Part shown: positions 25,720 through 32,816 of the stretch, piece by piece | Layout: every line of letters starts with the position of its first letter | How positions within the stretch are numbered: position 1 is the first letter of the stretch | Origin: Treponema sp. | GTDB lineage: Bacteria; Spirochaetota; Spirochaetia; Treponematales; Breznakiellaceae | NCBI GenBank assembly: GCA_009786455.1 | Contig: WQTD01000013.1 | Location: forward strand, 20,847-64,417 | Length of the DNA: 43,571 bases | Direction of reading: 5' to 3' | Notes under the pieces: model-generated | The model's database searches: none | Told to the model about the DNA's origin: nothing | Seen by the model: the letters and a program-made list of their open reading frames with translations, nothing else | Translations under genes and position numbers: made by a program

Positions 25720-26655
25720 ATGTTTGGTATAAGAATTTTTCGGTTATTTCTTTTGTATGTTCTTGTTTTAGCCTTTTTGATTACATCCTGTAATAAAAAG
25801 GAAGTAAATAATGTTAGTGAAAATATGGGTTTAAAATTAAACTCAACAAAAGGTGAAAAAACAGAAATTTACGAAAATGAAACTATTGTCAGCCGGGTAT
25901 TTATTTCAACCGGAAAACGGCAATACTTTATTCGTTCAAATACTGATATTGAAGGTTATGGAAAAACAGAAATGGAAATACTGAAATTGGATACAAACCC
26001 TTATACTGCAATTGAAATGACAGGATGGTCAAATAATGGTTTATTTGCATATAGAACTAAGCATTTACATGATAGCGGTATGTGGGGCGGCTGGATTTAT
26101 TCATTGATAGTGATTAATACTATTACTGATGAAATAATTGAGAGAGAGTCATTTATAATTGGTGATACTGAAAACGATGAATATTTTCAAGATGTTGCAA
26201 AATATCTGGACGCGATATTATTACCGGAAGAAATATCCAGCGATTTAACCAAAGAGTATACAGCTAAATGGAATACAATACTTAGAAACTACAAAATTAC
26301 TGGAGAGGTTAATAGTTCAATTGCTGACGATTTTATAAATAATTTAATAGAATTTCCCATTAATGATTATAATTGTTGGTTCGATGATTTTGAAACTGAA
26401 AAAGATATTAATAAATGGACGTTAATAATCGGCAACGAGAATATTCAGAAAATAATCAGCGAAGGAGAATATGAGCTTTACAGAGACATGCACAACATAA
26501 AAGGAAGAAAAATACTTGGATATTATAAAAGCCCCTATGAAAATAGGATAGTTGTTGTAACAATTTATTATGACTGGATTAGTTTTTCAGGCGGCTATCA
26601 TACTGTCAAACTGGATTTATTTGGATGTAATATGAATGTTGGATTGAGTCAATAA
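25720..26655 (+). CDS. Lipoprotein of unknown function
   Basis: The 311-aa product has a lipoprotein signal: positive start (MFGIRIFR), hydrophobic core and lipobox ITSC followed by NKKE, so it is lipid-anchored at Cys24. The mature part is acidic, rich in Asn/Ile/Glu/Tyr, with no recognised domain. A short segment (GMWGGWIYSLIVINTITDEI) looks beta-structured. AAAGGAGAG lies just before the start. The gene is AT-rich and followed after 15 bases by an attC-like site, as in an integron cassette. Confidence 0.75.
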   Translation: MFGIRIFRLFLLYVLVLAFLITSCNKKEVNNVSENMGLKLNSTKGEKTEIYENETIVSRVFISTGKRQYFIRSNTDIEGYGKTEMEILKLDTNPYTAIEMTGWSNNGLFAYRTKHLHDSGMWGGWIYSLIVINTITDEIIERESFIIGDTENDEYFQDVAKYLDAILLPEEISSDLTKEYTAKWNTILRNYKITGEVNSSIADDFINNLIEFPINDYNCWFDDFETEKDINKWTLIIGNENIQKIISEGEYELYRDMHNIKGRKILGYYKSPYENRIVVVTIYYDWISFSGGYHTVKLDLFGCNMNVGLSQ

Positions 26656-26670
26656 AGCAATCCACACTTC

Positions 26671-26736
26671 GTTTAACGTTCCAGGTAACCCAGGACGCGA
26701 ACAGCGCCCGCAGAAGTTGCCTAGAACGTTATGTGC
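26671..26736 (+). repeat. attC-like site 1 (integron recombination site)
   Basis: TTTAACGTTCCAGGTAAC (26673-26690) pairs with GTTGCCTAGAACGTTATG region (ending 26736), 14 of 18 positions complementary. The left core GTTTAAC fits the RYYYAAC consensus; the right core GTTATGTGC resembles the GTTATGC of Vibrio repeats. It directly follows a gene, as attC sites do. Not tested against a covariance model. Confidence 0.55.
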
Positions 26737-26804
26737 AGTTTGCGCTTTTTTATACACATTATTTTCAATTTTTTCTTATATTAATCGATCACGCCAGCGC
26801 AAAA

Positions 26805-26866
26805 TGCACATAACAAACGGTAACAGCTCGCCGCCCTATTCGGGCAATTACTGTTTTTTATGCGAC
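26805..26866 (+). repeat. attC-like site 2
   Basis: CATAACAAACGGTAA (26809-26823) aligns with the complement of TTACTGTTTTTTATG (26848-26862) at 13 of 15 positions. An inner GCCC/GGGC arm lies between. Its left end GCGCAAAATGCACATAAC is complementary, with one mismatch, to the right end of site 1 (26728-26745), as expected for neighbouring sites of one family. Only 68 bases separate the two, with no gene. Confidence 0.55.
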
Positions 26867-26882
26867 GTTTTATGATTTGATA

Positions 26883-27629
26883 TTATATACTCTTTTTTAT
26901 ATCATCCCAAAGAAAGCTTAAATATTCCGTAAATGAAAGGTCAATATTTATTTTAATTTCTTTACAGAAATAATCTCGAATAATATCATTACCCTTAAGC
27001 GGGAATGGAGAATTTAAAAATAAATATTTTTTACCTTTAAACGTCACCAATTTTTGGTTTACTTCGTTTATATAGTTATTGAAATTTTCATTAAATTGTT
27101 CATCAATGCCAGTTTGGGTTTCAATTCTATCTTTTGAATTATTATAAATACTTTGATATATTTCTACTAAATTATTAAAATTTTTAAATTCCCTATTGAT
27201 ATCATCTTCATTTTTTTTATATTTATCTTCTGATTGAAATATTACATTGAATTTATCCAATGTCTCTTTGAAATTTGGGGTAAGTTCAGTATCCAATTTC
27301 AAGGCTTGAAAAAAAATATCATTTTGGTTTTTTGAATGATCCAAGATACGAAATATAATGTCTAATTTGGCACTTAACAGATTACTATATTCTTTTGACA
27401 TATCAAGTTCCAGTTTTATTTTGTAATATTGCTCAATCAATTTGGTATATTCATAGGTATCCATCAATGCTAAAAACAGTGAAATATTATCCCGCATTCT
27501 ATTATACTTTTCCAATAATGCATTTGAAACTATTGTAACTCGATCATGGCGTTTAGTTTGTTTATATGAACATATAATTGCTATTATTGCCACAATTGAA
27601 GAGAAAATCGGAATAAAAGAATCAAGCAT
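26883..27629 (-). CDS. Membrane-anchored coiled-coil protein, unknown function
   Basis: The 248-aa product has one N-terminal membrane helix (FIPIFSSIVAIIAIICSY) followed by KQTKRHDR, suggesting N-out/C-in topology with a long cytoplasmic helical part rich in Lys/Asn/Asp/Glu. The C-terminus (INIDLSFTEYLSFLWDDIKKSI) is amphipathic. No known domain recognised. Very AT-rich, unlike core genes, which suggests transfer. It has a good promoter whose -10 ends 9 bases before the ATG and no ribosome site, so the mRNA may be leaderless. Its 3' end adjoins attC-like site 2. Confidence 0.7.
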   Translation of the reverse strand: MLDSFIPIFSSIVAIIAIICSYKQTKRHDRVTIVSNALLEKYNRMRDNISLFLALMDTYEYTKLIEQYYKIKLELDMSKEYSNLLSAKLDIIFRILDHSKNQNDIFFQALKLDTELTPNFKETLDKFNVIFQSEDKYKKNEDDINREFKNFNNLVEIYQSIYNNSKDRIETQTGIDEQFNENFNNYINEVNQKLVTFKGKKYLFLNSPFPLKGNDIIRDYFCKEIKINIDLSFTEYLSFLWDDIKKSI

Positions 27630-27638
27630 TGAACTAAT

Positions 27639-27668
27639 ATTATACCTGCATGTAAATGAATTTTACAA
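27639..27668 (-). promoter_or_regulatory. Promoter close to the start of the coiled-coil gene
   Basis: Minus strand TTGTAA (27668-27663), 18 bases, TATAAT (27644-27639). Only 9 bases separate the -10 from ATG 27629, so the transcript would start at or about two bases before the start codon. Confidence 0.55.
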
Positions 27669-27738
27669 CAATTGAATTAAATCCGTCAAGTTTTCCAAAC
27701 AACTTAAAAAGTTAATTCATAGCCGTCAATTACTTTCG

Positions 27739-27798
27739 CCAGTACCCCAACCGCTTTAACACGCAAAAACAGCGGTGCCAGGAACCATTATTTCCCAA
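27739..27798. repeat. Dispersed repeat, diverged copy
   Basis: Contains GCAAAAACAGCGGTGCCAGG and ACCATTATTTCCC, matching the unit at 25488-25555 with several changes; the left half is poorly conserved. It directly precedes the palindromic repeat upstream of the Rpn gene. The 27630-28005 gap otherwise holds only that repeat and the ribosome site of the Rpn gene. Confidence 0.5.
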
Positions 27799-27801
27799 AA
27801 T

Positions 27802-27897
27802 ATCTCACACAGCGGCACAGAGGCGCGGAGTTAGTCACGAATAAAAAAACATTATTAAATTGCCGCCTCAGTACCGCTGAGCCGTCATGTGAAAAAT
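27802..27897. repeat. ~96-bp palindromic repeat, left copy
   Basis: Starts ATCTCACACAGCGGCACAG and ends near GTCATGTGAAAA. The two ends are imperfect inverted repeats (CACACAGCGG.../...CCGCT...GTG). The nearly identical direct copy at 28927-29022 lies on the other side of the Rpn gene. Confidence 0.75.
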
Positions 27898-28005
27898 CTC
27901 AGATTAATTCCTCTTTATGTAAAGCAAAACCGTAAGTCCGCACCCATATAGGGTATGAAAAACATTCAGCATGTTGAAAGAAAAAAACCCCAAGGAGACA
28001 AACAG

Positions 28006-28896
28006 ATGAGTAAATTTCCAATGGACGCGGATATCCTTTCGCCTTCTGACGACCGTATTTTTAAAACGCTTCTGACACACCCGGACGCAAAACAGGTTTT
28101 AATTGACGTAGTATCAACTGTGATTGATCAGACTGTTACAGACGCTCATGTACGAAACATTGAAATACCTGTAATGGACACTGGTGAAAAATCAGAGCGT
28201 TTTGACGTTAACTGCGCTATTGATAACGGCGATCAGGTTGATGTTGAAATGCACTGCTCAAAAATAGAAGAAGCAGGAGAAAAATATTCAAATTTTATTA
28301 ACAAGTATATTTATTACCTGACGGACTTACATTCGTCCCAGAAATCAAAGGGTATTAAATACTCAAAATTGGTACGTACATATCAGGTCACTTTCTGTAC
28401 GAATACAGTTTTCCCGGCTCAAGTTGATTATGTCAGCAGATTCTCGCTGAGGACAAGGGACGGCAGGCAGCTCAGCGATCAAATCAACATGGTAATAATC
28501 GAGCTAAGCAAGTTAGGTGATACTTTAAAAAAACCAGCAGGGAAATTAACAGCGTTTGAAATGTGGGCTGTATTTTTCGGTTACGCATCTGATCCCGTGC
28601 ATAGAAATCTAATCAATGATATAATAGTTAAGAGGGAGGAGATTGACATGGCAGCTCAATTATTACAGGAAGTAAGTCAGGACGAACGGGAAAGAGCTAT
28701 CTTGAGAAGCCGCCGGATGGCAGAGACTGACAGGATCTCTGATCTGCTCACCGCCGAAGAAAGAGGTGAAATTCGAGGATTACAACAGGGCATACAGCAA
28801 GGTATACAACAAGGACGTGAAGAAGGACAAGAAAAAGTCCTCACCCTCCTTGAACAAGGTCTTTCTTTGGAAGAAATAAAACAACGGCTGCGGTAA
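28006..28896 (+). CDS. Rpn/PD-(D/E)XK nuclease-family protein (transposase_31-like)
   Basis: Members of this family are putative recombination-promoting nucleases or anti-phage nucleases. The start ATG 28006 is preferred over an earlier in-frame ATG at 27955 because AAGGAG (27992-27997) is 8 bases upstream (296 aa). The N-terminus MSKFPMDADILSPSDDRIFKTLLTHPDA is typical. The nuclease core includes RFDVNCAIDNGDQVDVEMHC, with Asp and Glu in the PD-(D/E)XK spacing. The C-terminus has the familiar Gln/Gly repeats (GLQQGIQQGIQQGREEGQ). It stands alone between two direct copies of a 96-bp palindromic repeat. Confidence 0.85.
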   Translation: MSKFPMDADILSPSDDRIFKTLLTHPDAKQVLIDVVSTVIDQTVTDAHVRNIEIPVMDTGEKSERFDVNCAIDNGDQVDVEMHCSKIEEAGEKYSNFINKYIYYLTDLHSSQKSKGIKYSKLVRTYQVTFCTNTVFPAQVDYVSRFSLRTRDGRQLSDQINMVIIELSKLGDTLKKPAGKLTAFEMWAVFFGYASDPVHRNLINDIIVKREEIDMAAQLLQEVSQDERERAILRSRRMAETDRISDLLTAEERGEIRGLQQGIQQGIQQGREEGQEKVLTLLEQGLSLEEIKQRLR

Positions 28897-28926
28897 AAGC
28901 TAATCCTTAACAGCTTTTTCGAAATT

Positions 28927-29022
28927 ATCTCACACAGCGGCACAGCGGCGCGGAGTTAGTCACAAATAAAAAACATTATTAATTGCGCCTCCGTACCGCT
29001 ACGCTGCAGTGTGAAAATTCTC
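28927..29022. repeat. ~96-bp palindromic repeat, right copy
   Basis: ATCTCACACAGCGGCACAG...CGCCTCCGTACCGCT...CAGTGTGAAAA, a direct repeat of 27802-27897 with a few substitutions and single-base indels. Its own ends form an imperfect ~25-bp inverted repeat, so it can fold into one long hairpin, like a REP or MITE-type element. Confidence 0.75.
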
Positions 29023-29025
29023 CAC

Positions 29026-29101
29026 AGCCATATGTCGCCGTCGTTTTTTTCGCACCCGCCCAAGCAAAAACAGCGGTATCAGACGCCATTATTATATTCC
29101 C
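29026..29101. repeat. Dispersed repeat, third copy
   Basis: AGCCATATGTCGCCGTCG then GCAAAAACAGCGGTATCAGA and CGCCATTATT. Abuts the right copy of the 96-bp palindrome. Confidence 0.6.
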
Positions 29102-29156
29102 AATTTCTGAATAGGTGTGTGCACAAAACCCCGTCGGCGACTGGATGGCAGAAATA

Positions 29157-29213
29157 ATAACAAGTGGTTATAGCTCGTCCGCTTTGCGGATGCAGTTACA
29201 CAACTGTATTTGA
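29157..29213 (+). repeat. attC-like site 3 (degenerate)
   Basis: ATAACAAGTGGTTATAGCTC (from 29157) resembles site 2 (CATAACAAACGGTAACAGCTC), followed by a TCCGC/GCGGA arm and GCAGTTACACAACTG. The overall layout follows site 2 but the outer core is weaker. The 28897-29304 gap holds only this, the repeats and a nested palindrome. Confidence 0.4.
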
Positions 29214-29215
29214 CG

Positions 29216-29270
29216 TAGCCATATGCCGCCGTCGTTGTTTTTCGTACTTACCCAAGCAAAAGCGGCAGTA
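29216..29270. repeat. Dispersed repeat, fourth copy (right end altered)
   Basis: AGCCATATGCCGCCGTCGTT, then TTTTTCGTACTTACCCAAGC and AAAAGCGGCAGTAT. It matches the left two thirds of the other copies and then diverges. Confidence 0.55.
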
Positions 29271-29275
29271 TTTGT

Positions 29276-29330
29276 AACATCCGCATGTTGGATAACACAC
29301 ATTCGTGTTAATGTGTGCGGCGGATATGTT
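29276..29330. repeat. Nested palindrome at the truncated edge of the IS481 remnant
   Basis: Outer arms AACATCCGC (29276-29284) and GCGGATATGTT (29320-29330); inner arms CACACATT (29296-29303) and AATGTGTG (29310-29317) are perfect with loop CGTGTT. It overlaps the point where similarity to the transposase begins. Confidence 0.5.
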
Positions 29331-29724
29331 AAATGATACTGTTATCCCGTTTTTTGACAAACAGGGACTACCGCTGTTGCGAATTCTTACAGATCGCGGC
29401 AGCGAGTATTGCGGGAATCGCGAGCATCATGAATATGCGTTGTATCTCGATCTTGAAAACATTGAGCATTCAAAAACAAAGGCAAGGTCTCCTTAGACCA
29501 ACGGCATCTGCGAACGTTTTAATAAAATGTGCAAAGACGAGTTTTACTCGGTTGCGTTTCGGAAAAAAGTTTATCGTAATATTAACGAAATACAGCTTGA
29601 CTTGGATGAATGGATACAGCAATATAACCAAGAACGTACCCACAGCGGCAAATATTGTTACGGGAAAACGCCTATGCAGACATTCATGGATTCTATTCCG
29701 TTAGCCAAAGATAAACTGTCTTAA
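29305..29724 (+). pseudogene. IS481-family transposase C-terminal remnant
   Basis: From about AADMLNDTVIPFFDKQGLPL the frame reads the DDE integrase core of IS481 transposases: LRILTDRGSEYCG (second catalytic Asp), TKARSP, then TNGICERFNKMCKDEFY (catalytic Glu in the ICERF block), DLDEWIQQYNQERTHSGKY and KTPMQTF. An amber codon at 29494-29496 replaces the conserved Gln of PQTNG. The first half of the gene and both terminal repeats are absent. Its stop lies one base from the stop of the convergent integrase, so the element's 3' end has been lost too. Confidence 0.88.
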
Positions 29725-29725
29725 A

Positions 29726-30964
29726 TCAGCTCGCCATTGAGTTTGGAATTGGCTTGTTCTTATCCGCTGTTTTTCGGCATAACCCTTCTCTAATTGTTTT
29801 TTCCATCCCCTTAAAAGTCTCATCGTCAATATGGTTGGCATAATGGTCAAATAGTCGAGCTGTCTTATGACCTAAAACAGCTATTCCGATATTTCGATTT
29901 GTCACTTCAGCTAGATTTTTCGCTCCATAATGCCTCCATGAGTGAAAAACAATATTATAATTTCTGCGATCAATTTCAGTAATACCAATTTTTTCTAACA
30001 TAAAATAAAATTCTTTATTAATCTGTTTATGGCAATAAGGTTTTCCGACAATTTTACCGGGGAAAAGAAGATTATTAATGTTACCGTTTACATTGGTTTG
30101 CTTCATATAATAAAATATTTCTTGATGTAATTCAGGTAATATAGGAATTATTCTGTTTTCTCGGTTTTTTGTACTTTTTAATCCGCCGTCATTATCACTC
30201 CAGCTATGTTGGATATAAATCCGGTCTTCTAAAATATTACAGACCCTTAAAGCACGTATTTCTCCTATTCTGGCTGCTGTTTGAGAAGCAATTTTACATA
30301 TTAAATATGCTCTAGGATCACGCCATTTTAATTTAAATAAGGCTTCTGTTTGTTCACGGCTTAATATTCCTCTTTCAACATAGTCTCCGTTGGGTCTGAT
30401 GATCGCATCAAAATCAAAGGATTTTATAATTTTCTTTCGTTTTGCATATCGAAGTGGGATAATAGCAGCGTTTCTGGCTAATTTTACTGTAGAAGCAGAT
30501 AAGCCTTTTGTATTTTTCGAATATGATTTCTTTTCTCTACATTTCTCTGTTCTAAAAAAAACAAGGAATTCCGTTAATTTTTCTTCTGTTATTTCGCAAA
30601 GAAGAGTTTGTTTAAAATATGGTAGATAATATAAATCAACTGAAGCCTGCATTTTTAATGGGTGGCTTTTATTTAATTGTTTTCCCTCTGTTATTTTTTC
30701 TTTAAAATATTCTGAAGTGTCAAAATCCCAAAAGTTAAAAATAAAATCACAGAAGACCATATATATAAATCTGGCTTTATCTTTTGGAACTCTTTTTGAA
30801 TCTGGCGGACCGTTTAAAAGCCATTCATGAGTAATAGAATGAGCTAGTTTTTCTTCATATGTCCCAATACAGCGGGTTAAATCCTGTTTCTTGGTAATGG
30901 TATTCATAATAATGGCATACCATTTACCACTCTTAGTTCTCTGGCACAAATAATAATGGCGCAT
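29726..30964 (-). CDS. Tyrosine-type integrase next to a tRNA gene
   Basis: Site-specific recombinase of the phage/island integrase type. I choose the ATG at 30964 (MRHYYLCQRTKSGKWYA, 412 aa) because GGGGG is about 6 bases upstream; a longer version starting at a TTG (30997) has no such site. The catalytic residues are visible: Arg in AARIGEIRAL, His-x-x-Arg in HSWRHYGAKN, His in VLGHKTARLF and Tyr in DHYANH. The gene starts 127 bases from the 3' end of a tRNA(CAU) gene, the usual place for an island integrase. AT-rich. Confidence 0.9.
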   Translation of the reverse strand: MRHYYLCQRTKSGKWYAIIMNTITKKQDLTRCIGTYEEKLAHSITHEWLLNGPPDSKRVPKDKARFIYMVFCDFIFNFWDFDTSEYFKEKITEGKQLNKSHPLKMQASVDLYYLPYFKQTLLCEITEEKLTEFLVFFRTEKCREKKSYSKNTKGLSASTVKLARNAAIIPLRYAKRKKIIKSFDFDAIIRPNGDYVERGILSREQTEALFKLKWRDPRAYLICKIASQTAARIGEIRALRVCNILEDRIYIQHSWSDNDGGLKSTKNRENRIIPILPELHQEIFYYMKQTNVNGNINNLLFPGKIVGKPYCHKQINKEFYFMLEKIGITEIDRRNYNIVFHSWRHYGAKNLAEVTNRNIGIAVLGHKTARLFDHYANHIDDETFKGMEKTIREGLCRKTADKNKPIPNSMAS

Positions 30965-30977
30965 ATAATCCCCCAAA

Positions 30978-30997
30978 ATTTTGTCAAATTTTGTCAA
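30978..30997 (-). repeat. Tandem 10-bp repeat upstream of the integrase
   Basis: Two perfect adjacent copies of TTGACAAAAT (minus strand) end just upstream of the integrase ribosome site. Each includes a TTGACA, but no -10 stands at a suitable distance. They may be recombinase arm-type or operator sites. Confidence 0.55.
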
Positions 30998-31047
30998 CTC
31001 GACATAAATTGGAGAATATGCGCCTTTATAGTGGTGGTAGCATATTC

Positions 31048-31087
31048 AAAAAATCAGCTTAATTCCATACAACGCAAGGAATTAAGC
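31048..31087 (-). terminator. Terminator of the tRNA gene
   Basis: On the minus strand GCTTAATTCC and GGAATTAAGC form a perfect 10-bp stem with an 11-base loop, followed by TGATTTTTT. It begins four bases after the tRNA 3' end. Confidence 0.85.
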
Positions 31088-31090
31088 GAT

Positions 31091-31164
31091 TGGGCCATCA
31101 AGGACTTGAACCTCGGACCAAGAGATTATGAGTCTCCTGCTCTAACCAACTGAGCTAATGACCC
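31091..31164 (-). tRNA. tRNA with CAU anticodon (probably Ile2, possibly elongator Met)
   Basis: A complete 74-base cloverleaf: acceptor GGGTCAT/ATGGCCC (one G-U), D arm GCTC...GAGC, anticodon stem GGAGA/TCTCT with loop CTCATAA (anticodon CAT), and T arm with TTCAAGT. No CCA is encoded. The AGGAGACTCATAATCTCTTGGTC stretch resembles tRNA-Ile with lysidine-modified CAU more than elongator Met, but the sequence alone cannot settle it. The 3' end faces the integrase gene. Confidence 0.9.
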
Positions 31165-31236
31165 TTTTTCACTTTTATTGCAGAATTTACATTAAATGTC
31201 AAGAGCATGTAACTATCAATATTGTAAAAATGTGTA

Positions 31237-31242
31237 TATAAT
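31237..31242 (+). promoter_or_regulatory. Consensus -10 element 8 bases before mlaE
   Basis: TATAAT at 31237-31242 ends 8 bases before ATG 31251. No good -35 and no ribosome site are visible. The transcript would begin at or next to the start codon. Confidence 0.45.
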
Positions 31243-31250
31243 TGGCGATT

Positions 31251-32021
31251 ATGTGGAGTCCGGCCGGAAAAGTTAACGATATTTTCTATTACTTGGGATT
31301 TTTTGCCAGAACTCTCAGGGGAGTCGGGTATTTTATCCGTCATTCGAAGGCTTCTTTTCGAATTCTTGTCATGCAGATACTGTTTACCTTTGTTTATGCG
31401 CTTGGAATTTCCACCCTTCTTGCGCTTGCAATCGGCGGAGCTGTAAATTTTATAGGTATGCCTTTCCTGACTATGTTGTCGCAGGAACAGCTGATCTACA
31501 TGATTTTAATTACCATCATAACAAGAGAGCTTGGTCCTCTATTAACCGCTTTCATTGTTATTGCGCGTTCGGCAACTGCAATCGCAACAGAGATTGCCGG
31601 CATGGTTATATCCCATGAAGTTGAAGCTTATATCTCTGTGGGAGCGGATCCGATTGAACATCTGGCAGTCCCGAGGTTTTTAGGCGTTACTATTTCGCTT
31701 GTTCTATTAAATATTTATTTTTCTGTTTTTGGCTTTGCCGGTTCGTATATTGTCGCATATTTTTTTAATTCGATGTCGGCAGAACATTATTTTTCCAGCC
31801 TTCTTCAGCAGCTAAAATTAATTGATATTGCGCTTTCTGTTGTTAAAAGCATTTTTTTCGGCGCGATTATTTCCATTTGCGCCGTCATTCAGGGGTTTGC
31901 CGTTGAAAGGGCAAGCACTGAAGTTCCTGTTGCAGGGCTAAAAGCGGTTAGCCAATCTTTTGCTTTTTGCATAGTGGTTAATGTAATTTTATCGGTTTTA
32001 TATTATCTGGCGCTGGTGTAA
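31251..32021 (+). CDS. mlaE: MlaE-type ABC permease
   Basis: Integral membrane subunit of an MCE lipid-transport ABC system moving phospholipid between inner and outer membrane. I use ATG 31251 (MWSPAGKVNDIFYYLGFF, 256 aa); an upstream TTG at 31242 would add three residues. The family block RELGPLLTAFIVIARSATAIATEIAGM and the following SHEVEAYISVGADPIEHLAVPRF are clear, with about five hydrophobic helices. The stop overlaps the mlaF start (TAATG). The start seems to lack a leader. Confidence 0.92.
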   Translation: MWSPAGKVNDIFYYLGFFARTLRGVGYFIRHSKASFRILVMQILFTFVYALGISTLLALAIGGAVNFIGMPFLTMLSQEQLIYMILITIITRELGPLLTAFIVIARSATAIATEIAGMVISHEVEAYISVGADPIEHLAVPRFLGVTISLVLLNIYFSVFGFAGSYIVAYFFNSMSAEHYFSSLLQQLKLIDIALSVVKSIFFGAIISICAVIQGFAVERASTEVPVAGLKAVSQSFAFCIVVNVILSVLYYLALV

Positions 32022-32755
32022 TGGCGGGAATTATTGAGTTAAAAAACGTCAGTTTCACGACTCAGGAAGGGGTAATCATTTCTGATGCGTCTGTAGAGTT
32101 TGAGGAATCAAAGACAACCGCCATAGTAGGACCTTCGGGCTGCGGAAAAAGCACAATGCTTAAACTTGCTGCAGGTCTTTTGGTTCCTTCCCAGGGTGAA
32201 GTTAATTATAAAGGGAAAAATATTTCACAGATGAACCGGCAGGAGAATCTTCAGTTCCGCAGTAAATCGGCGTTTGTTTTTCAGGATTCAGCGTTATGGG
32301 CAAACCAGAATTTATTCCAGATACTGGAACTTCCCCTTAGAATTCATTTTCCTGGTATGTCAAAGGAAGAACGGTTTGAAAAAATATTGAATGTCGCGGA
32401 AACCGTAGGGTATTTCAAGGATCTTTATATAAGACCTGCCAGGCTTTCCATGGGTGAACAGAAACTAATCGCCTTTGCAAGGGCAATTATCTGCAATCCT
32501 TCGCTTTTTTTTCTGGACGAATGGACAGAATCGCTTGATGACAATACCGCAGAATGGCTCATAAGGGTCATCCGGGCGAAGAAAAAAGAAGGTTCTACGG
32601 TTCTTTTTGTGAGCCATGATATACGTTTAATCATGGAGCTTGCCGATTATGTAGTAGTTGTTACCGACGGAAAGATGTCGGTAAAGGCGGCGAAAGATCA
32701 TGTGTTGGGAGATCTTTTACTCAATGATTCATTTACCATAGGAATTGCGTCATGA
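32021..32755 (+). CDS. mlaF: MlaF-type ABC ATPase
   Basis: Drives the MlaE permease. The 244-aa protein has Walker A GPSGCGKST at residues 37-45, a Q-loop (FVFQDSALW), the signature LSMGEQ in place of LSGGQ, Walker B LFFLDEWTES and the H-loop FVSHD. LSMGEQ instead of LSGGQ, and a Trp-Thr after the catalytic Glu, are small departures. Coupled to mlaE by overlap; mlaD follows after 61 bases. Confidence 0.93.
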   Translation: MAGIIELKNVSFTTQEGVIISDASVEFEESKTTAIVGPSGCGKSTMLKLAAGLLVPSQGEVNYKGKNISQMNRQENLQFRSKSAFVFQDSALWANQNLFQILELPLRIHFPGMSKEERFEKILNVAETVGYFKDLYIRPARLSMGEQKLIAFARAIICNPSLFFLDEWTESLDDNTAEWLIRVIRAKKKEGSTVLFVSHDIRLIMELADYVVVVTDGKMSVKAAKDHVLGDLLLNDSFTIGIAS

Positions 32756-32816
32756 TACTTCGTTTCATATCTGGTATAAATTTGCAGCCGTACAGGTGCA
32801 GTATATTGGGGTTGGC

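Noticed and set aside
23744-29496. In-frame TAG codons at conserved positions in both transposase remnants, suggesting amber recoding
   Set aside because: Both elements are truncated and lack terminal repeats, and intact genes in the window (flgB, argD) end with TAG as a normal stop, so decay explains it.
20000-31100. A CRISPR array among the accessory repeats
   Set aside because: The repeats are few, irregularly spaced and palindromic over their length; no regular repeat-spacer pattern or cas gene is present.
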